8,922 bases of DNA from Paracoccaceae bacterium (GTDB lineage Bacteria > Pseudomonadota > Alphaproteobacteria > Rhodobacterales > Rhodobacteraceae), in the NCBI GenBank assembly GCA_003512825.1, contig DOOI01000082.1, positions 978-9,899 on the forward strand, given 5' to 3'. The notes below the pieces were generated by a model that was not told the DNA's origin, did no database searches, and worked only from the letters and a program-made list of their open reading frames with translations. Numbering within the stretch: position 1 is the first letter of the stretch; every line of letters begins with the position of its first letter. Below, in pieces: positions 1-7,200 of this stretch. The translations under genes were made by a program, and so were the position numbers.

Positions 1-611
1 ATACGGTCTTTGAACCCAAAGCCATGACGCGCACCGCCGCCGATATCTTGGCCCAAGCCATGGATGATGAGATGCTGGCGCATGGGGCGGAATTTTACGC
101 CTCTGACTTGGGCGCGCGACTTGTTGTGGCGGAAAATGCCTCGCATTCCTCCGATGGGGCCGAGCGTGTCGCGCAAGGAAAATCCATCGTTGCAACTCTC
201 CAAACCGAAAATCCCGGGCGTCTCGCGCTGTTTGAGCGGATGAATAAAGCGATTGATGCAGGCAACATGAGTGTGCGCGCGATGGAAGAAATCCAATTGC
301 GTTTCCTCTCGGCCGCAGCCGCCGCCGATGTGATCCAGCTCAAGGTCGATGAGGCCCAGTTGCGTGCCCTCATTGCTGAAGGCCGCGAAGCCCTCACCGA
401 GCAAATGGCCGAAGGGGCCATCGCGGGGGCGGCTTGGACCTATCAATCCTTTACCGACGCTGAAATCACGCAATACGCCGAGGCACTGGAACATCCAACC
501 ATGCAAAAAATCTACGAACTGATGAATGCAGTGCAATATGAAATCATGGCCAACCGTTTCGAGACCTTGGCAGTCCGCATGAATGAATTGCACCCGGGGC
601 AAGATCTGTGA
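1..611 (+). CDS. DUF2059-type protein, 5'-truncated by window edge
   Basis: The reading frame is open from base 3, before the first ATG at 24, so this is the C-terminal 202 residues of a longer protein rather than a gene starting at 24. The frame begins TVFEPKAMTRTAAD. The visible part is mostly alpha-helical and acidic, with no transmembrane segment; any signal peptide would lie outside the window. It aligns by eye with the next gene: VFEPKAM matches LYDPTRM, FYASDLGARLV matches FFASDLGQLIL, and the segment around FTDAEITQYAEALEHPTMQKI matches LTTEEVAQYTALSETKAGKAL. The two are therefore tandem paralogues. That helical repeat style (a short 'FxxSDLG' helix and a C-terminal '(S/T)xxEhxxYxxhxxxxxG' helix) is what I associate with DUF2059. 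Function is unknown. It ends in a GTGA overlap with its partner, which suggests translational coupling. The family call is by pattern recognition only. Confidence 0.75.
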   Translation, partial: TVFEPKAMTRTAADILAQAMDDEMLAHGAEFYASDLGARLVVAENASHSSDGAERVAQGKSIVATLQTENPGRLALFERMNKAIDAGNMSVRAMEEIQLRFLSAAAAADVIQLKVDEAQLRALIAEGREALTEQMAEGAIAGAAWTYQSFTDAEITQYAEALEHPTMQKIYELMNAVQYEIMANRFETLAVRMNELHPGQDL

Positions 612-1444
612 CCGCGCTGCGCTCCTTTGTCTTCGCCCTTTTGCTGATGCCCTTCCTGTCTGTGATGGGGCAGGCGCAACAGGCCCCTCTGCGTCCGCTC
701 TTTGATGCGCTGCGGATGAGCGAAATGATCGCCGTGATGCGCGAAGAAGGTTTGGCGCATGGAATGACACTCGGCGCAGAGATGCTTCCCAGCGACAGCA
801 GCTCTGAATGGCGCGCCTTGCTCGAACGCCTCTATGACCCCACCCGGATGGCCGCTGTTGTCGAAGCGGAGTTTGACCAAAGTTTCGGCAGCACCGACGG
901 GGCGCCATTGCTCGCCTTCTTTGCCTCCGATCTCGGTCAGCTCATCCTTGGCCTTGAGTTGAACGCCCGCCGCGCCTTTCTCACAGATGGCGCCGAAGAG
1001 GCCGCGCGCGCGCACTACCGCCAAGAAGAACTGGCCGCGCTGACCGAGGCCAATGCGAAATTCGAGGCCATATCCGCCTATGTCCGCGCCAATGATTTGG
1101 TGGAAATGAACGTTTCGGGGGGGCTCACCGCCAGCCTACGGTTCTACCAAGGTCTGGCCGAGGGGGGGGCGCTAACCATGACAGAAGCGGAAATGGTCCA
1201 AGATGTCTGGGCAGGCGAAGAGGAAACGCGCTCCGACACCAAAGAATGGGTGCATGCGTTCCTTGGGCTGGCCTATCGTGACCTGACAACAGAAGAAGTC
1301 GCGCAATATACCGCTTTATCGGAGACCAAAGCCGGCAAGGCACTTAATGCAGCGCTTTTCGCCGGCTTCGATCAGATGTATGGCGAGCACAGCTATTCCT
1401 TGGGGCTGGCGCTTGCGAATAAGATGCGCGGAGAAACGCTCTAA
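608..1444 (+). CDS. DUF2059 domain-containing secreted protein
   Basis: This 278-residue protein starts with GTG inside the GTGA overlap with the preceding gene. The start is supported because it gives a clean signal peptide: MTALRS, a hydrophobic core FVFALLLMPFLSVM, then GQA before QQAP as a likely signal peptidase I site near residues 23-24. A periplasmic or exported location is inferred. The mature part is helical: LFDALRMSEMIAVMREEG near residues 31-48, FFASDLG at 104-110, a central ANDLVEMNVSGGLTASLRFY segment, and a C-terminal block with LTTEEVAQYTALSETKAGKA. This arrangement resembles DUF2059 proteins that Rhodobacteraceae often carry upstream of rplU. No catalytic motif is visible. 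Two long G runs (7 and 8 bases, at 1117-1123 and 1162-1169) lie in the coding region. Function is unknown; the pairing with a paralogue hints that the two proteins may work together. Confidence 0.82.
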   Translation: MTALRSFVFALLLMPFLSVMGQAQQAPLRPLFDALRMSEMIAVMREEGLAHGMTLGAEMLPSDSSSEWRALLERLYDPTRMAAVVEAEFDQSFGSTDGAPLLAFFASDLGQLILGLELNARRAFLTDGAEEAARAHYRQEELAALTEANAKFEAISAYVRANDLVEMNVSGGLTASLRFYQGLAEGGALTMTEAEMVQDVWAGEEETRSDTKEWVHAFLGLAYRDLTTEEVAQYTALSETKAGKALNAALFAGFDQMYGEHSYSLGLALANKMRGETL

Positions 1445-1490
1445 CCGCAAAGACTCGGCAAAAATCCATGTAATTTCGCTTTGCAGGCGC

Positions 1491-1519
1491 TTGACTTTCT
1501 TCCCCGCCTGCGAGAGAAG
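1491..1519 (+). promoter_or_regulatory. Putative sigma-70-type promoter of rplU-rpmA
   Basis: TTGACT at 1491-1496 is a near-perfect -35 box. A 17-bp spacer leads to GAGAAG at 1514-1519, a poor -10 box but in the right place. Transcription would start near 1526, immediately before the hairpin at 1527-1551, giving a leader of about 150 nt. The -35 is convincing; the -10 is weak, so the exact site is uncertain. Confidence 0.5.
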
Positions 1520-1526
1520 CGCCCAT

Positions 1527-1551
1527 CCCGGGCAGGGTCTCTCTGCCCGGG
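1527..1551 (+). promoter_or_regulatory. Perfect 9-bp hairpin at the head of the rplU leader
   Basis: CCCGGGCAG (1527-1535) is exactly complementary to CTGCCCGGG (1543-1551), with a 7-nt loop that can close further by one G-C and one G-U pair. Only TTTAATGTT follows, so it is a poor intrinsic terminator for the upstream DUF2059 genes, although weak termination or attenuation is possible. Its position just after the probable start of transcription suggests a 5'-end leader structure. A second copy of the left arm (CGGGCAG at 1637-1643) could compete for the right arm. Confidence 0.5.
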
Positions 1552-1568
1552 TTTAATGTTCACACGAC

Positions 1569-1600
1569 GCCCCACAAGGGCGCGCTGTTCGAGGCGGGGC
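1569..1600 (+). promoter_or_regulatory. Second possible hairpin in the rplU leader
   Basis: GCCCC (1569-1573) can pair with GGGGC (1596-1600), extended inward past a mismatch by C1575-G1594. Flanking GGGTT (1549-1553) and AACCC (1601-1605) could enclose it, at the expense of the base of the first hairpin. The rest of the 1445-1678 gap holds no ORF with coding character. The pairing is visible in sequence; a regulatory role is inference. Confidence 0.3.
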
Positions 1601-1678
1601 AACCCAAAACGCCTGATCCGACGCGGGAAACCAAAGCGGGCAGGGGCCATAGAACGCGGTAGACAAAGGAAAAGACCC

Positions 1679-2119
1679 ATGTTCGCGGTCCTCAAGACAG
1701 GCGGCAAGCAATATAAAGTTCAGTCGGGCGATGTGCTCCGGGTGGAAAAGCTTGCAGCTGACGCTGGTGAAACAATCCAGTTCAACGATATTCTGATGCT
1801 CGGCGGCGACAGCCTCACCGTTGGCGCGCCCTTCGTGGGCGGTGCTGCAGTGCAGGCCGAAGTGATCGACCAGATCAAGGGCGAGAAAACCATCGCCTAT
1901 TGGAAGCGCCGTCGTAAGCACTCGTCGCAGCGGACCCGTGGCCACCGTCAGCAACTGACGCTGGTTCGGATCACCGAAATCCTCGCCAATGGCGGCGAAG
2001 CCTCGGGCGTCAAAGCGGCAATCGGCACAGGCAAAGCGCCCGCCGCCGCTGCTCCCGTCGCCGAAGCTCCGGCAAAACCCAAGCGCGCGGCCAAAAAAGC
2101 CGCGACAGCAAAGGAGTAA
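1679..2119 (+). CDS. rplU: 50S ribosomal protein L21
   Basis: L21 is a component of the large ribosomal subunit that binds 23S rRNA. The start [18 protein letters not shown] is the classic L21 N-terminus, and the family's basic signature appears as [18 protein letters not shown] followed by LTLVRI. The ATG at 1679 is chosen because it begins exactly at the conserved N-terminus and is preceded by AAGGA (1666-1670) at 8 nt spacing. The frame is open upstream to 1481, but that part is not L21-like. The protein has 146 residues, longer than the roughly 103 of E. coli L21. The extra C-terminal tail, from about residue 110, is rich in Ala, Lys and Pro (for example [17 protein letters not shown]), a common alphaproteobacterial feature. 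It is followed 6 bp later by rpmA, the usual partner, and preceded by a structured leader. Confidence 0.97.
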   Translation: MFAVLKTGGKQYKVQSGDVLRVEKLAADAGETIQFNDILMLGGDSLTVGAPFVGGAAVQAEVIDQIKGEKTIAYWKRRRKHSSQRTRGHRQQLTLVRITEILANGGEASGVKAAIGTGKAPAAAAPVAEAPAKPKRAAKKAATAKE

Positions 2120-2125
2120 TTCCTC

Positions 2126-2395
2126 ATGGCACACAAGAAAGCAGGCGGTTCATCCCGTAACGGCCGCGACTCCGACGGCCGCCGCCTCGGCGTCAAGCTG
2201 TTTGGTGGCCAAGCGGCTATCTCCGGCAATATTATCGTGCGCCAGCGCGGCACCAAATGGTGGCCGGGCGAGGGCGTCGGCATGGGCCGTGACCACACGA
2301 TCTTCGCAACCGTCGAAGGCCGCGTCACGTTCTCCAAGGGTTTGAAGGGTCGTACCTTCATCTCCGTGCTGCCGGTTGCCGAGGCTGCTGAGTAA
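2126..2395 (+). CDS. rpmA: 50S ribosomal protein L27
   Basis: L27 is a large-subunit protein whose N-terminal tail reaches toward the peptidyl transferase centre. The 89-residue product begins [20 protein letters not shown], the hallmark L27 start, with no cleavable N-terminal extension of the Firmicutes type. [20 protein letters not shown] and the later VEGRVTF segment complete the family pattern. The ribosome binding site AAGGAG (2111-2116) overlaps the last codons of rplU, so the two are cotranscribed and probably coupled. The operon ends about 20 bp later in a strong terminator. Length and start are as expected for the family. Confidence 0.98.
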   Translation: MAHKKAGGSSRNGRDSDGRRLGVKLFGGQAAISGNIIVRQRGTKWWPGEGVGMGRDHTIFATVEGRVTFSKGLKGRTFISVLPVAEAAE

Positions 2396-2417
2396 AGCGA
2401 TCTTCAGGCAAGACATT

Positions 2418-2455
2418 TGCGGGGGATCGGTTCATCCGGTCCCCCGCAGCTTTTT
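2418..2455 (+). terminator. Strong intrinsic terminator after rpmA
   Basis: A 13-bp stem pairs 2418-2430 with 2436-2448 around a 5-nt TTCAT loop, with one G-U wobble. It has the GC-rich core GCGGGGG/CCCCCGC and is followed by GC and then TTTTT at 2451-2455. This is a textbook Rho-independent terminator that separates rplU-rpmA from the next genes. Confidence 0.93.
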
Positions 2456-2549
2456 CGGATCGCGGAAGAGGAGGCCAACGTCCGACAAAGACCTGCACGA
2501 TCAGCCTTGAGGCGCCCTTTCGCGCCGCGTCATCTGGAGGAGAAGACGC

Positions 2550-3104
2550 ATGAATACGAATGTGGTCATGGTTGACCAACCGATCATTGCAACCGAGCGC
2601 TTTGACCTGCGCCCGCTGCGCGCCTCGGATGCGGGGCTCGTCGGGCTTTATGCTGCCGACCCGCGTGTCGCCAAAAATACCCGGTCCATCCCCCATCCGC
2701 TGCCCCCCGGTGCCGTGGATGCGATGATTGCCCGCACTCAAGCTTCTGGGCGCGACGAGGATATCTGGGCACTTGATGGTAGCCGGGCTGGCCGCCCAGA
2801 GGTTATGGGCATGGTCAGCCTCACCCGCGTCGATGCAGGGCGCTCCGAACTCAGCTTTTGGATCGCGCCGGCGTTTTGGAACGCAGGCCTCGCGTCCGAG
2901 GCCATCCAAGCCCTGATTGCGGCCAATCCCCATCGCGCCGTCACCCTTTTTGCCGTCGTGATGCAAGACAACCCCGCCTCGGCGCGCGTGATGACCAATT
3001 GCGGCTTCCAATATTTGGGCGATGCCGAAGCCTACTCCGTCGCACGGGGTGCAACGGTGCCAACCTGGACCTATACGCGCAAACTCGACAAAGAACAGAA
3101 TTGA
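2550..3104 (+). CDS. GNAT-family N-acetyltransferase (RimJ/RimL-like)
   Basis: A 184-residue GCN5-related N-acetyltransferase that should transfer an acetyl group from acetyl-CoA to an amine; the acceptor is unknown. ERFDLRPLRASDAG (from about residue 16) is the typical first strand and helix of the RimJ/RimL group. The acetyl-CoA pyrophosphate-binding motif A is seen as FWIAPAFWNAGLASEA (103-118), with N-A-G-L-A-S where the consensus is Q/R-x-x-G-x-G/A. NPASARVMTNCGF (from residue 141) is motif B. The start has a strong GGAGGAG (2536-2542) at 7 nt spacing. The gene lies between the L21/L27 operon and obgE, so a ribosome-related target such as a ribosomal protein N-terminus is conceivable, but nothing in the sequence proves it. 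I saw no convincing promoter between the terminator at 2455 and this start. Confidence 0.87.
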   Translation: MNTNVVMVDQPIIATERFDLRPLRASDAGLVGLYAADPRVAKNTRSIPHPLPPGAVDAMIARTQASGRDEDIWALDGSRAGRPEVMGMVSLTRVDAGRSELSFWIAPAFWNAGLASEAIQALIAANPHRAVTLFAVVMQDNPASARVMTNCGFQYLGDAEAYSVARGATVPTWTYTRKLDKEQN

Positions 3105-3137
3105 GCCCCCTTCGACCCTGCGGTATCGGAGGGGGGC
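3105..3137 (+). promoter_or_regulatory. GC-rich hairpin between the GNAT gene and obgE
   Basis: GCCCCCTTC (3105-3113) pairs with GGAGGGGGC-type sequence at 3129-3137 in a 9-bp stem with one G-U pair and a 15-nt loop. It begins on the base after the GNAT stop codon. No T-run follows, so it is not a canonical intrinsic terminator. It ends about 8 nt before the obgE ribosome binding site AAAGG (3145-3149) and could act as an mRNA-stabilising or translation-modulating element. Confidence 0.45.
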
Positions 3138-3156
3138 ATAAACAAAAGGCTGCCAC

Positions 3157-4185
3157 ATGAAATTCCTCGATCTCGCAAAGGTCTACATCCGCTCTGGCGC
3201 AGGCGGCGGCGGCTCTGCCAGCTTCCATCGCGAGAAATTCGTGGAATTCGGTGGTCCCGATGGTGGCGATGGCGGCAATGGCGGTTCGGTCTATGCCGAA
3301 GCCGTCGACGGGCTCAACACCTTGATCGATTTCCGCTACCAACAGCACTTCTTCGCCGATAACGGGCGCGGCGGTCAGGGCCGACAAATGACAGGCGCGC
3401 GCGGTGATGACATCACCTTGAAAGTGCCTGTCGGTACGGAAATTCTCGAAGATGACGGTGAAACCGTGATCGCGGATTTGACCGAGATCGGCCAGCGCGT
3501 GCTCTTGGCCAAAGGGGGCAACGGGGGCTGGGGCAACCTGCGCTTCAAGACCTCCACCAACCAAGCCCCGCGCAATGCGAATCCGGGTCAGCCCGGTGTG
3601 GAACGCACGATTTGGTTGCGCCTCAAACTGATCGCGGATGCCGGCCTTGTGGGCTTGCCCAACGCGGGCAAATCTACCTTCCTCGCGGCCACTTCCAATG
3701 CCAAACCGAAAATCGCCGATTATCCCTTCACCACGCTGCATCCGAACCTCGGTGTAGTGGGGATCGACAACACCGAATTTGTGTTGGCCGATATCCCGGG
3801 CCTGATTGAAGGCGCCTCCGAGGGCCGGGGTTTGGGGGATCTCTTTTTGGGCCATATCGAACGCTGCGCTGTGCTTTTGCACCTCGTCGATGGCACCTCT
3901 GGCTCTCTCTTGGAGGATTATCAAACGATCCTCACCGAACTGGAAGCATATGGCGCAGGTCTGTCCGAGAAGCCGCGCATCATTGCGATGAATAAAATTG
4001 ATGCGCTTGACGCCGAAGAGCGCGCGTTCTTGCGTGACGAATTAGAGGCTGTGACGGGGCGTCCGGTGATGATCTGTTCCGGTGTAAGCCGAGAAGGCGT
4101 CGATGATGTGCTGCGTGCGCTCAAGCGGCGCATCGACCGCGCCAAACCCGGCGCGCAAGGCGAGGATGAAGCATGGCGTCCCTGA
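3157..4185 (+). CDS. obgE: Obg/CgtA GTPase, ribosome assembly
   Basis: Obg is an essential, slow GTPase that binds the pre-50S subunit and links ribosome assembly to growth and stress control. The 342-residue product has the expected architecture. The Gly-rich Obg fold covers residues 1 to about 158, with the landmark [20 protein letters not shown] and [11 protein letters not shown]. The G domain follows: G1 GLPNAGKS at 166-173, G2 FTT at 191-193, G3 DIPG at 212-215, G4 NKID at 279-282, and G5 at S308-G309 (SG rather than the more common SA). The C-terminal tail is short and acidic with no extra OCT domain. The start is the conserved [14 protein letters not shown] with AAAGG 7 nt upstream. 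The last 13 bp overlap proB, so translation of proB is probably coupled to it. This is known as cgtA in Caulobacter. Confidence 0.97.
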   Translation: MKFLDLAKVYIRSGAGGGGSASFHREKFVEFGGPDGGDGGNGGSVYAEAVDGLNTLIDFRYQQHFFADNGRGGQGRQMTGARGDDITLKVPVGTEILEDDGETVIADLTEIGQRVLLAKGGNGGWGNLRFKTSTNQAPRNANPGQPGVERTIWLRLKLIADAGLVGLPNAGKSTFLAATSNAKPKIADYPFTTLHPNLGVVGIDNTEFVLADIPGLIEGASEGRGLGDLFLGHIERCAVLLHLVDGTSGSLLEDYQTILTELEAYGAGLSEKPRIIAMNKIDALDAEERAFLRDELEAVTGRPVMICSGVSREGVDDVLRALKRRIDRAKPGAQGEDEAWRP

Positions 4186-5279
4186 CCGCCGCAAAACGAT
4201 TGGTGGTTAAAATTGGCTCGGCCCTTTTGGTGGACCGGGCGACGGGCAGTCTGAAAGAGGACTGGCTCAAGGGCCTCGCCCTCGATGTGGCGCAGCTGCG
4301 CGCAGGCGGCACGGACGTGATCCTTGTGTCCTCCGGTTCCATCGCGCTTGGGCGCGAAGTCCTGCACTTGCCCAAGGGGGCATTGGCACTGGAGCAAAGC
4401 CAAGCTGCTGCGGCGGTGGGCCAAATCAGACTGGCCCGCGCCTATGAGGAAGTCCTCGCACCACATGCAATCCCGACAGGTCAAATCCTTGTCACCCTGG
4501 AAGACTCCACCAACCGTCGGCGCTACCTGAATTCCCGCGCGACGATGGAAACGCTGCTGTCGTTGGGCGTTGTGCCGATCGTCAATGAAAACGACACCGT
4601 CGCCACGGATGAAATTCGGTTTGGCGACAATGACCGTCTCGCCGCGCAAGTTGCAGTCACGATTGGTGCGGATCAACTGGTGTTGTTGTCGGATGTGGAT
4701 GGTTTCTATACTGCCAATCCTCATACCGACACTTCGGCGCAACGCTATGATATCGTGGAGAAAATCACACCCGAGATCGAAGCCATGGCCGGCGACGGTG
4801 TCTCTGGTCTCTCCAAGGGCGGCATGATCACCAAACTGATGGCTGCCAAGACCGCCACGGCAGGCGGCTGCGCGCTCTGCATTACTGAGGGGTCGACGCA
4901 GCGACCGCTTTCTGCTTTGCAAAACGGGGCCGCCGCCACATGGTTCTTGGCGCAACTCGATCCGCAACTGGCCCGGAAACGTTGGATTGCGGCGATGAAA
5001 CCCAAAGGCGAGATCACCATCGACGCAGGTGCCGCGCGTGCTCTGCAAGATGGCAAGAGCCTGCTTCCGGCCGGGATCACGGCCATCAAGGGGCGCTTTG
5101 GCCGTGGCGATCCTGTGGCGATCCATGCGCCAGAAGGCCACAAGCTTGGTCAAGGTCTGTGCCGTTACACCGCCGACGAAGCGCAAGCGATCAAAGGCCA
5201 CCGTTCGGACCGCATCGAAGCCCTTCTTGGCTATCCGGGCCGCGCTGCTCTTATCCACCGTGACGACATGGCGCTCTGA
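4173..5279 (+). CDS. proB: Glutamate 5-kinase
   Basis: Catalyses the ATP-dependent phosphorylation of L-glutamate to glutamyl 5-phosphate, the first and normally proline-inhibited step of proline synthesis in the cytoplasm. The 368-residue protein has an amino acid kinase domain: VVKIGSALL near 11-19, [11 protein letters not shown], the NENDTVA glutamate/proline-site motif at 138-144, [25 protein letters not shown] and [13 protein letters not shown]-terminal PUA domain runs from about residue 275 to the end and includes [13 protein letters not shown] and [10 protein letters not shown]. The length matches the two-domain E. coli-type enzyme. The ATG lies inside the end of obgE (13 bp overlap), with GAGG at 4162-4165 as ribosome binding site. 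proA follows after 28 nt, which supports one transcript for the pathway. Confidence 0.97.
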   Translation: MASLTAAKRLVVKIGSALLVDRATGSLKEDWLKGLALDVAQLRAGGTDVILVSSGSIALGREVLHLPKGALALEQSQAAAAVGQIRLARAYEEVLAPHAIPTGQILVTLEDSTNRRRYLNSRATMETLLSLGVVPIVNENDTVATDEIRFGDNDRLAAQVAVTIGADQLVLLSDVDGFYTANPHTDTSAQRYDIVEKITPEIEAMAGDGVSGLSKGGMITKLMAAKTATAGGCALCITEGSTQRPLSALQNGAAATWFLAQLDPQLARKRWIAAMKPKGEITIDAGAARALQDGKSLLPAGITAIKGRFGRGDPVAIHAPEGHKLGQGLCRYTADEAQAIKGHRSDRIEALLGYPGRAALIHRDDMAL

Positions 5280-5307
5280 TCCAAGCGCTCTCAGACAGGA
5301 CCAGATC

Positions 5308-6567
5308 ATGACCACTTCGCTCTCCTCTCAAATGGCCGCACTCGGTGACGCGGCCCGCAATGCCGCCGCCGAACTGGCCTTCGCGTCCTCAGAGCGGAAA
5401 TATGCCGCCCTGATCAGCGCTGCTGATGCCGTTTGGGCGCGCCGTGAGGCCATCATCGATGCGAATTGTGAAGATCTGGTTTACGGCGAGGAAAAGGGTC
5501 TCAGCCCCGCCATGATGGACCGCTTGCTGCTCAACGAGGCCCGCATTCGCGGCATCGTGGATGGCTTGCGCGCCGTGGCCGCGCAAAAAGATCCCGTCGG
5601 CGAGGTCATTTCAGAATGGGCCCAACCCTCTGGCCTCAAAATTCGCCGCGTTCGCACGCCTCTCGGAGTGATCGGCGTCATTTATGAAAGCCGCCCCAAT
5701 GTCACCGCCGACGCGGGCGCATTATGCCTCAAAGCGGGCAATGCGGTTATTCTGCGCGGCGGCTCGGAAAGTTTTCACTCCTCAACAGCCATTCACGCGT
5801 GTTTGGTTGAGGGTCTGCGCGCCGCCAACCTTCCAGAAGCCGCCATCCAACTCGTCCCCACCCGTGACCGCGCCGCCGTCTCCGAAATGCTCACCATGGT
5901 GAACCATATCGACGTGATTGTGCCGCGTGGGGGCAAAGGACTTGTCGGTCTGGTCCAACGCGAAGCCCGGGTGCCGGTTTTCGCCCATCTCGAAGGGATT
6001 GTGCATGTCTACGCAGATCGCGATGCCGATCTCGACAAGGCCCGCCGCATTGTCCTGAATTCCAAAACCCGCCGCACAGGCATTTGCGGTGCCGCGGAAT
6101 GCTTGCTGATTGATTGGCAATTCTACACCAAACACGGCGCGGTCCTCATCGAAGACCTGCTTGCCGCGGGGTGCGAAGTGCGCGCCGAAGGCGAATTGGC
6201 CAAGATCCCCGGCACGGTTCGGGCCCAACCCGAGGATTTCGGCCATGAATTTCTCGACAAGATCATCGCAGTCAAACTTGTCGATGGAATCGATGCAGCG
6301 ATTTCTCATATTCGCACCTATGGATCAAACCACACAGATGCGATCCTGACCGAAAATGACGCGACTGCTGCACGCTTCTTTGAGCGTCTCGATAGCGCCA
6401 TTTTGATGCGGAACGCGTCGACGCAATTCGCAGATGGGGGCGAATTTGGCATGGGGGCCGAGATCGGCATCGCTACGGGCAAATTGCACGCCCGTGGGCC
6501 TGTGGGTGCCGAGCAACTGACCTCGTTCAAATACCTCGTCGAGGGAGACGGCACCATCCGCAGCTGA
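5308..6567 (+). CDS. proA: Glutamate-5-semialdehyde dehydrogenase (gamma-glutamyl phosphate reductase)
   Basis: Reduces glutamyl 5-phosphate with NADPH to glutamate 5-semialdehyde, which cyclises to pyrroline-5-carboxylate, the second step of proline synthesis. The 419-residue protein is of the aldehyde dehydrogenase superfamily. It shows the [18 protein letters not shown] cofactor region, the [14 protein letters not shown] segment, and [13 protein letters not shown] with the catalytic cysteine at residue 260. The C-terminal part has [27 protein letters not shown] and [13 protein letters not shown], all typical of ProA. The ATG at 5308 is chosen because AGGA (5297-5300) sits 7 nt upstream and the family N-terminus fits; the frame is open further upstream, but that stretch is the shadow of the end of proB. 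ProB and ProA are thought to channel the unstable intermediate. The gene ends 6 bp from the convergent chpT. Confidence 0.97.
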   Translation: MTTSLSSQMAALGDAARNAAAELAFASSERKYAALISAADAVWARREAIIDANCEDLVYGEEKGLSPAMMDRLLLNEARIRGIVDGLRAVAAQKDPVGEVISEWAQPSGLKIRRVRTPLGVIGVIYESRPNVTADAGALCLKAGNAVILRGGSESFHSSTAIHACLVEGLRAANLPEAAIQLVPTRDRAAVSEMLTMVNHIDVIVPRGGKGLVGLVQREARVPVFAHLEGIVHVYADRDADLDKARRIVLNSKTRRTGICGAAECLLIDWQFYTKHGAVLIEDLLAAGCEVRAEGELAKIPGTVRAQPEDFGHEFLDKIIAVKLVDGIDAAISHIRTYGSNHTDAILTENDATAARFFERLDSAILMRNASTQFADGGEFGMGAEIGIATGKLHARGPVGAEQLTSFKYLVEGDGTIRS

Positions 6568-6573
6568 CACGGC

Positions 6574-7200
6574 TCAAAACCGCAGCACAATCTCAGCTGT
6601 CCCCATCTCTGCTTTCAGCCGCCGCGCCTCATCCGCCAAAAGCACAGGCAACAGCGCAAATTGCACTTCAGAAGGGGCGATCTTCGTGTCGGGCCGCTCC
6701 AGTGACAAATTCCCCCAAAGCGCGGGTTCAACGCGCAGCCGTTCACCCACGCCCTTTATGGTCCATATGCCGGATTGGTGCTGTGCCGTAATGGTTCCAC
6801 CATAGGGCATTGCCGTCTCCAGACATTGCAGCGCGAGGAATGCCAGCCGGACTTCGCTGCGGGGGCAATCTCCCTCGAATTGCCAATCAAACGTCACCCG
6901 CCCGCCTTTTGCCAATCCTGCCAAGAGCGCGCGCACCTCCGAATGCCCCACCATCTGTCCCGGTGTGGCCATCCCGTAGGCAATGCGGAAAAACAAGATC
7001 CGCAGCCGTGCCGCCTCCACGCTCTCCTCAATCAGCGCCATCTCGGGCAACAGCTTGCCACCCGCCATCTGCATCAATTCAAGCCCATTTCCCACTGCTC
7101 CCACCGGGCTGATCAGGTCATGGCAAATACGAGAGCCTATCAAGGCGGCGAGATTGGCGTTAGCTAGGTGCAAAATGAACTCCCCATAAGGTGACAGCAT
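6574..7200 (-). CDS. chpT: ChpT-type histidine phosphotransferase
   Basis: ChpT is the phosphotransfer protein that carries phosphate from the hybrid kinase CckA to CtrA and, in some species, CpdR. In Rhodobacterales this relay controls motility, gene transfer agents and related traits. The family hallmark is LIGSRICHDLISPVGAVGNG; the His at residue 27 (ATG numbering) in SRICHDL is the predicted phosphorylated residue. The remainder matches a degenerate histidine-kinase-like fold (HPTransfase/DUF2328), with no intact ATP-binding N/G boxes visible. The product is 208 residues from the ATG at 7200. The start is ambiguous: a TTG at 7212 has GAGGA 5 nt upstream, and a TTG at 7173 has GGGGAG 6 nt upstream, whereas the ATG has no good ribosome binding site. 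The gene is convergent with proA (6-bp gap) and divergent from the DUF3553 gene, with which its ATG overlaps. Confidence 0.92.
   Translation of the reverse strand: MLSPYGEFILHLANANLAALIGSRICHDLISPVGAVGNGLELMQMAGGKLLPEMALIEESVEAARLRILFFRIAYGMATPGQMVGHSEVRALLAGLAKGGRVTFDWQFEGDCPRSEVRLAFLALQCLETAMPYGGTITAQHQSGIWTIKGVGERLRVEPALWGNLSLERPDTKIAPSEVQFALLPVLLADEARRLKAEMGTAEIVLRF

Noticed and set aside
1481..1678. In-frame extension of L21 upstream of 1679
   Set aside because: The translated stretch is Arg-rich, overlaps the promoter and hairpin, and is unlike any L21 N-terminus. The conserved [15 protein letters not shown] start and a ribosome binding site support 1679.
2511..2526. GGCGC/GCGCC short inverted repeat before the GNAT gene
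   Set aside because: A 5-bp stem of only G and C is expected often by chance in this base composition and has no associated signal.
2941..3924. Long antisense ORF (327 aa) opposite GNAT and obgE
   Set aside because: It is a shadow of high-GC codon structure opposite two clear genes. Its protein has no recognisable family pattern.
4078..4086. SG instead of SA at the Obg G5 motif
   Set aside because: The alanine/glycine change contacts the base through the backbone and, as I recall, occurs in other alphaproteobacterial Obg proteins. It does not suggest loss of function.
3921..5315. Very long antisense ORF (464 aa) opposite obgE and proB
   Set aside because: It runs opposite the confidently assigned obgE end and proB, and its translation is Arg/His-rich with no family motifs. 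It is a typical GC-rich shadow frame.
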